Made by a program: the position numbers and the translations under genes
Shown: positions 34,119-36,806 of the stretch, piece after piece
Layout of the letters: every line of letters starts with the position of its first letter
Numbering within the stretch: position 1 is the first letter of the stretch
The notes under the pieces: generated by a model
Told to the model about the DNA's origin: nothing
Database searches by the model: none
The model's input: the letters and a program-made list of their open reading frames with translations, nothing else
Origin: Bryobacteraceae bacterium
GTDB taxonomy: Bacteria > Acidobacteriota > Terriglobia > Bryobacterales > Bryobacteraceae
Length of the DNA: 36,806 bases
Assembly: GCA_025980665.1 (NCBI GenBank)
Contig: JAICXC010000046.1
Coordinates: 1 to 36,806 of the forward strand
Reading direction: 5' to 3'

Positions 34119-34943
34119 TCAAGTCCCTTCCGGCCGGCCCCGATCCGACAAGCTAGATGGGAGATCTTTTCCAGCGGCCGAATCCAGGTAGACTACGGCT
34201 GCGCGATGAAGCCGCAAGGCAGACGCCGGAGCCAGCGGACTAATCTCGGAGACAAAGCACTGATGTACCGCCGACGCCTTCCGGGAGCCGGTTGCGATGC
34301 AGAGGATCGCTCGCGCCTTCAAGATTTCACGGATGGACATTGTGACTGCCTGGCGAGGCACCTCGTCTAAGGACTGAAACCAGCGTTCACGAACTTGTCG
34401 CTGTCGTGTTTGTTCCGCTAAGTCCACGACAATAAAAGGATCTTCAGTGGTGAAGTCGGCGGGAGGTTCGTTGAAGGCCAGATGTCCGTTTTCACCGATG
34501 CCGGTGAATGTAACATCAATCGGCGCCAGAATGAGAGCATCTCCTGCCTGTGCCCAGGTCTCTTCACGGGTCCCATCCAACAGAAACGTACGGACAATCC
34601 CAGCGGGTTTAACAAGGTGCTCTTGAATGTATCGCTGCATGCTTGCGGTATGCTCCGGCGCGAGATTAACGTATTCATCCAAGTGAAACAGTGTGACCTG
34701 CTGCCAGGGGATATCCTTTTGCGCAACGAGAAGATCCAAGAACTTGAGCTGCGAGCTTCCCGTGGCGGCGACAACTCGAGCGGTACCGCGAGCGGCAATA
34801 GCGTTACGAATGAGAGTCGAAGCATGAATGCAGGCCGCGGCCGCTACGCCGTCAGGACCATTGAGGACGTGTTGAATCACAAAATAAGACAGTACGGCTA
34901 ACTTCCGTAACTCGTCAACCTTTGCACGCGTCGGGACGCGCAC
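34119..34943 (-). CDS. nagB-like: Glucosamine-6-phosphate deaminase family protein
   Basis: The 274-residue protein belongs to the NagB/6-phosphogluconolactonase superfamily. It shows GSSQLKFL (phosphate loop, about 62-69), FHLDEY with D89-E90, and GIGENGHLAFNEPPADF at 148-164, the NagB signature with catalytic His154 and Glu159. NagB converts glucosamine-6-phosphate to fructose-6-phosphate and ammonia in the cytoplasm. GTG 34943 is the only plausible start codon in the open frame, and no clear ribosome binding site precedes it. A short tail after YLDSAAGKDL is unconserved. No nagA or transporter gene lies next to it, so it may work in amino-sugar recycling. Other deaminases of the superfamily (for example gluconolactonases) lack the ENGHLAFNEP motif, so the call is fairly firm. 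Confidence 0.87.
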   Translation of the reverse strand: MRVPTRAKVDELRKLAVLSYFVIQHVLNGPDGVAAAACIHASTLIRNAIAARGTARVVAATGSSQLKFLDLLVAQKDIPWQQVTLFHLDEYVNLAPEHTASMQRYIQEHLVKPAGIVRTFLLDGTREETWAQAGDALILAPIDVTFTGIGENGHLAFNEPPADFTTEDPFIVVDLAEQTRQRQVRERWFQSLDEVPRQAVTMSIREILKARAILCIATGSRKASAVHQCFVSEISPLAPASALRLHRAAVVYLDSAAGKDLPSSLSDRGRPEGT

Positions 34944-34978
34944 GGCATTCTTGGAAACATGCTTTTCTCCGGGTGGAT

Positions 34979-34991
34979 CTTCAGTCTGAAG
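34979..34991. promoter_or_regulatory. Odd palindrome in the divergent nagB-ppa region
   Basis: CTTCAG-T-CTGAAG is a perfect 13-base odd palindrome in the 127-base gap between the divergent glucosamine-6-phosphate deaminase and pyrophosphatase genes. It lies 36 bases upstream of the deaminase start. An operator is possible. No clear promoter boxes are visible and chance is not excluded. Confidence 0.25.
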
Positions 34992-35070
34992 CAGGCCCCA
35001 ATCATGACTCGGACGTACAGTTGTTATGTCGGCATCGTCACTTCATGCATAGATCCTCCAAGATACTGCC

Positions 35071-35634
35071 ATGACTCATCTAACCCATCTTTCCAACGAC
35101 CTAGACGAAAAAGAAGCCGTTTGCAAGGCAATCATTGAGACCCCGAAAGGCTGCCGCAATAAGTTCGACTATGACCTGGACTCAAATCTCTTTATGCTTG
35201 GCGGTCTCCTTCCCGAAGGGATGATGTTTCCTTTCGATTTTGGCTTTATTCCTTCGACCCTCGGCGGCGACGGCGATCCGCTAGATGTTATGGTGCTCAT
35301 GGATGCTCCCGCGCACGTGGGCTGCCTCATTCAGATTCGAATCATTGGAATCATTGAGGCCAAGCAAACCGAAGACGGTGATACAGAGCGAAACGATAGG
35401 CTTCTCGGTGTGGCAATTCATTCCTACGATCGCGAGGATCTGACGACGATAGAGGACATTAGCAAAACGCTTCTCGACCAAGTCGAAGCATTCTTTGTGT
35501 CCTACAACCAGCAACGGGGCAAGAAATTCAAGATCACGGGCACGGGAGGGCCAAGGAAGGCGCTCAGGTTCTTAAGGGCGGGACTGGATCAGTTCGACAA
35601 AAAAGCGACTAGCAAGAAGAAATCGAAGAAGTAG
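35071..35634 (+). CDS. ppa: Family I inorganic pyrophosphatase
   Basis: The 187-residue protein has the family I signature DGDPLDVMVL with metal-binding D67, D69 and D72, plus KGCRNKFDYD near residue 30 and FDFGFIPSTL just before the signature. It hydrolyses pyrophosphate to phosphate in the cytoplasm and pulls nucleotide-sugar and polymer synthesis forward. The sequence around MFPFDFGF has Phe where E. coli PPase has Tyr55, and a GGLLPEG stretch where E. coli has Arg43, features also seen by memory in related bacterial subgroups. The last 12 residues are lysine-rich. ATG 35071 is the first Met of the conserved frame. The next gene follows after 14 bases, so they may be cotranscribed. Confidence 0.95.
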   Translation: MTHLTHLSNDLDEKEAVCKAIIETPKGCRNKFDYDLDSNLFMLGGLLPEGMMFPFDFGFIPSTLGGDGDPLDVMVLMDAPAHVGCLIQIRIIGIIEAKQTEDGDTERNDRLLGVAIHSYDREDLTTIEDISKTLLDQVEAFFVSYNQQRGKKFKITGTGGPRKALRFLRAGLDQFDKKATSKKKSKK

Positions 35635-35648
35635 AGGGTGGTGCGCAA

Positions 35649-36254
35649 ATGCCAAAGAGCAGTTCAAGGCGGTCTGCACCAGCTCTTCTTCTTATCGATG
35701 TGATCAATCATTTTGAGTTCCCGGATGCGAAGGCGGTGCTGCGCCACGCTTTGCGCACTGCTCCTAAAATCGCAGCCCTGAAGGAGCGGGTGAAAGCGTC
35801 CGGATGCCCGGTGATCTATGTCAACGATAACTTCGGCGATTGGCGCTCGGATGCGAAGAAGCTCCTTGCCTATTGCATCCGCCCCGAGGCGAAGGGACGC
35901 AAATTCGTCGAAGCGCTAGCTCTGGCGCCGGACGACTACTGCATCCTGAAACCGATGCATTCCGCTTTCTATCAAACGCCTCTGGATACTCTCCTGAAAC
36001 ACCTAGACATCTCCACGATTCTTCTTGCTGGAATCGCTACAAACAGTTGCATCCTATGCACCGCTCACGACGCCGAGATGCGTGATCTCGAGGTTGTGGT
36101 TCTCTCAGATTGTTGCGCCGCCCGGTCACTCCGAGAACATCGGCAGGCGCTCGCTCATATTGCAACAATGGCGGACGCACGCGTGGTCACGTCCGTCAAT
36201 CTTAGGCTGAAGTGTCGAAAAGGGTTCAGCGGCGCCGAGCGGCATTCGCCCTAG
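35649..36254 (+). CDS. Isochorismatase-family cysteine hydrolase
   Basis: The 201-residue protein has the triad of the family: D17 in LLLIDVINHF, K101 in YCILKPMHSAF and C134 in LLAGIATNSCILCTAHDA, where the preceding Ala-Thr/Gly region forms the cis-peptide turn. Members hydrolyse isochorismate, nicotinamide, N-carbamoylsarcosine or related amides. The substrate cannot be read from sequence. ATG 35649 starts 14 bases after the pyrophosphatase stop, with GAGGGTGG just upstream as a fair ribosome binding site. The C-terminal tail after VTSVNLRLKC is basic and unconserved. Its link to the pyrophosphatase may be no more than a shared transcript. Confidence 0.9.
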   Translation: MPKSSSRRSAPALLLIDVINHFEFPDAKAVLRHALRTAPKIAALKERVKASGCPVIYVNDNFGDWRSDAKKLLAYCIRPEAKGRKFVEALALAPDDYCILKPMHSAFYQTPLDTLLKHLDISTILLAGIATNSCILCTAHDAEMRDLEVVVLSDCCAARSLREHRQALAHIATMADARVVTSVNLRLKCRKGFSGAERHSP

Positions 36255-36806
36255 CCCTCCTCATCTTCTTCCGCCCTGAATAGCCCGACGCTGGCCGTTA
36301 GCCCCGTTGTCCGTCAACCCCAAGAAGGACAGGCGTTGCGCGTGTCGTCTGAGAGTCGGCAACTTGTGTATAGCGACCGTGCAGGTTTAAACTACCTGCT
36401 CGTCGCTCGCACTGGCGACGAAGGCCTTTCGCGGAAGTTGGCACAATGATCCGCGGCGGCATCGACGAGGGTTGACCCTAGTCGATTTCGGCGTTCGGCG
36501 CACGATTTACGGACCGCGCTCTGTCGACTGAACGAACTTGTCATCCAGGGCAACGTGCCTGAGTATCTCAAGAGCACGGCCAGTCCGCGGTGAAAATATG
36601 TTGTCGCTTGGTCCAAACGATCAGCATGAGTCGCAGCAACCGGCGATTAGTTCTCTATGCAGCCGCTCCCTAGTGATCAATATAGAGCGCGACTTCACGC
36701 CGCCCCTGGAGTGACTAGGGCCCATTTTGTTTTAAACAGACCGTCCTGCCAAATTCCTCCGCATATGCTGCGCAGGCTGACAAAACAGTGGTGACGAAAT
36801 TGCAAA
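36255..36806. other. 552-base terminal stretch without a supported gene
   Basis: I find no convincing gene between the hydrolase stop and the window end. Short open frames here are interrupted and match no family I know. A plus-strand stretch reading LLVARTGDEGLSRKLAQ ends at a stop near 36450 and is too short to judge. It could be part of a decayed gene or a leader of a gene beyond the window. No strong hairpin with a T-tract is seen. Confidence 0.5.

Noticed and set aside
34119..34943. Asn in place of the E. coli Asp141 in the deaminase motif as a sign of a dead enzyme
   Set aside because: ENGH is common in bacterial deaminases of this family as I remember them, and His154 and Glu159 are kept.
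36392..36616. Minus-strand open frame of 74 codons near the window end, and a short plus-strand LLVARTGDEG stretch that faintly recalls ankyrin repeats
   Set aside because: No family resemblance, poor start context, and the plus-strand stretch runs into a stop. Kept only as an unassigned region.
1..36806. Mobile elements, CRISPR arrays, tRNA or rRNA genes
   Set aside because: No transposase, integrase, terminal inverted repeats, regularly spaced direct repeats or RNA gene signatures were noticed on reading either strand; a dedicated search could still find a small RNA.

Overview
The window reads as chromosomal DNA of a Gram-negative, fairly GC-rich bacterium. An Acidobacteriota origin, close to Solibacter/Bryobacter, is my inference. 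It rests on the long secreted protein at 13399-15702 with its duplicated domain, on frequent GTG starts in tightly coupled genes, and on the mix of polysaccharide genes. The outer-membrane genes (Omp85, TamB, a YaiO-type barrel) show a diderm envelope. I saw no rRNA, tRNA, CRISPR array, insertion sequence or phage gene.

Region 1 (1-13203) is a polysaccharide cluster. Two paralogous radical SAM genes lie on the minus strand, the first cut by the window edge. On the plus strand follow an initiating sugar-phosphate transferase, an O-antigen ligase/polymerase, a family 4 glycosyltransferase, an ECF-like sigma factor, an HPr-kinase-like P-loop protein and a family-5-type nucleotidyltransferase. 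A convergent minus-strand operon holds a chain-length regulator, a second ligase/polymerase and a second family 4 glycosyltransferase. A plus-strand sulfotransferase stands divergent from it. No flippase, Wza-type export protein or tyrosine kinase is visible.

Region 2 (13399-15702) is one secreted protein with two tandem copies of a roughly 220-residue domain, a glycine-rich linker and a separate C-terminal domain.

Region 3 (15752-24413) is a minus-strand operon of six genes, transcribed from high to low coordinates: YaiO-like outer-membrane barrel with TPRs, TPR membrane protein, alkaline-phosphatase-superfamily membrane transferase, four-domain response regulator, HEAT-repeat membrane protein, and a processive-type family 2 glycosyltransferase. 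Four of its five junctions are tight (two are 4-nt start/stop overlaps and one is a 1-nt overlap). The set looks like a synthase-dependent exopolysaccharide synthesis, modification and export system that I cannot match to a characterised one. It is the main candidate here for an undescribed system.

Region 4 (24742-33013) is a minus-strand outer-membrane biogenesis operon: an Omp85 protein with about seven POTRA domains, a short SurA-like periplasmic protein and a very large TamB-like protein, all with overlapping start and stop codons.

Region 5 (33085-36254) holds ordinary genes: a YihY/BrkB membrane protein, glucosamine-6-phosphate deaminase, family I inorganic pyrophosphatase and an isochorismatase-family hydrolase. 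The last 550 bases hold no gene I can support.
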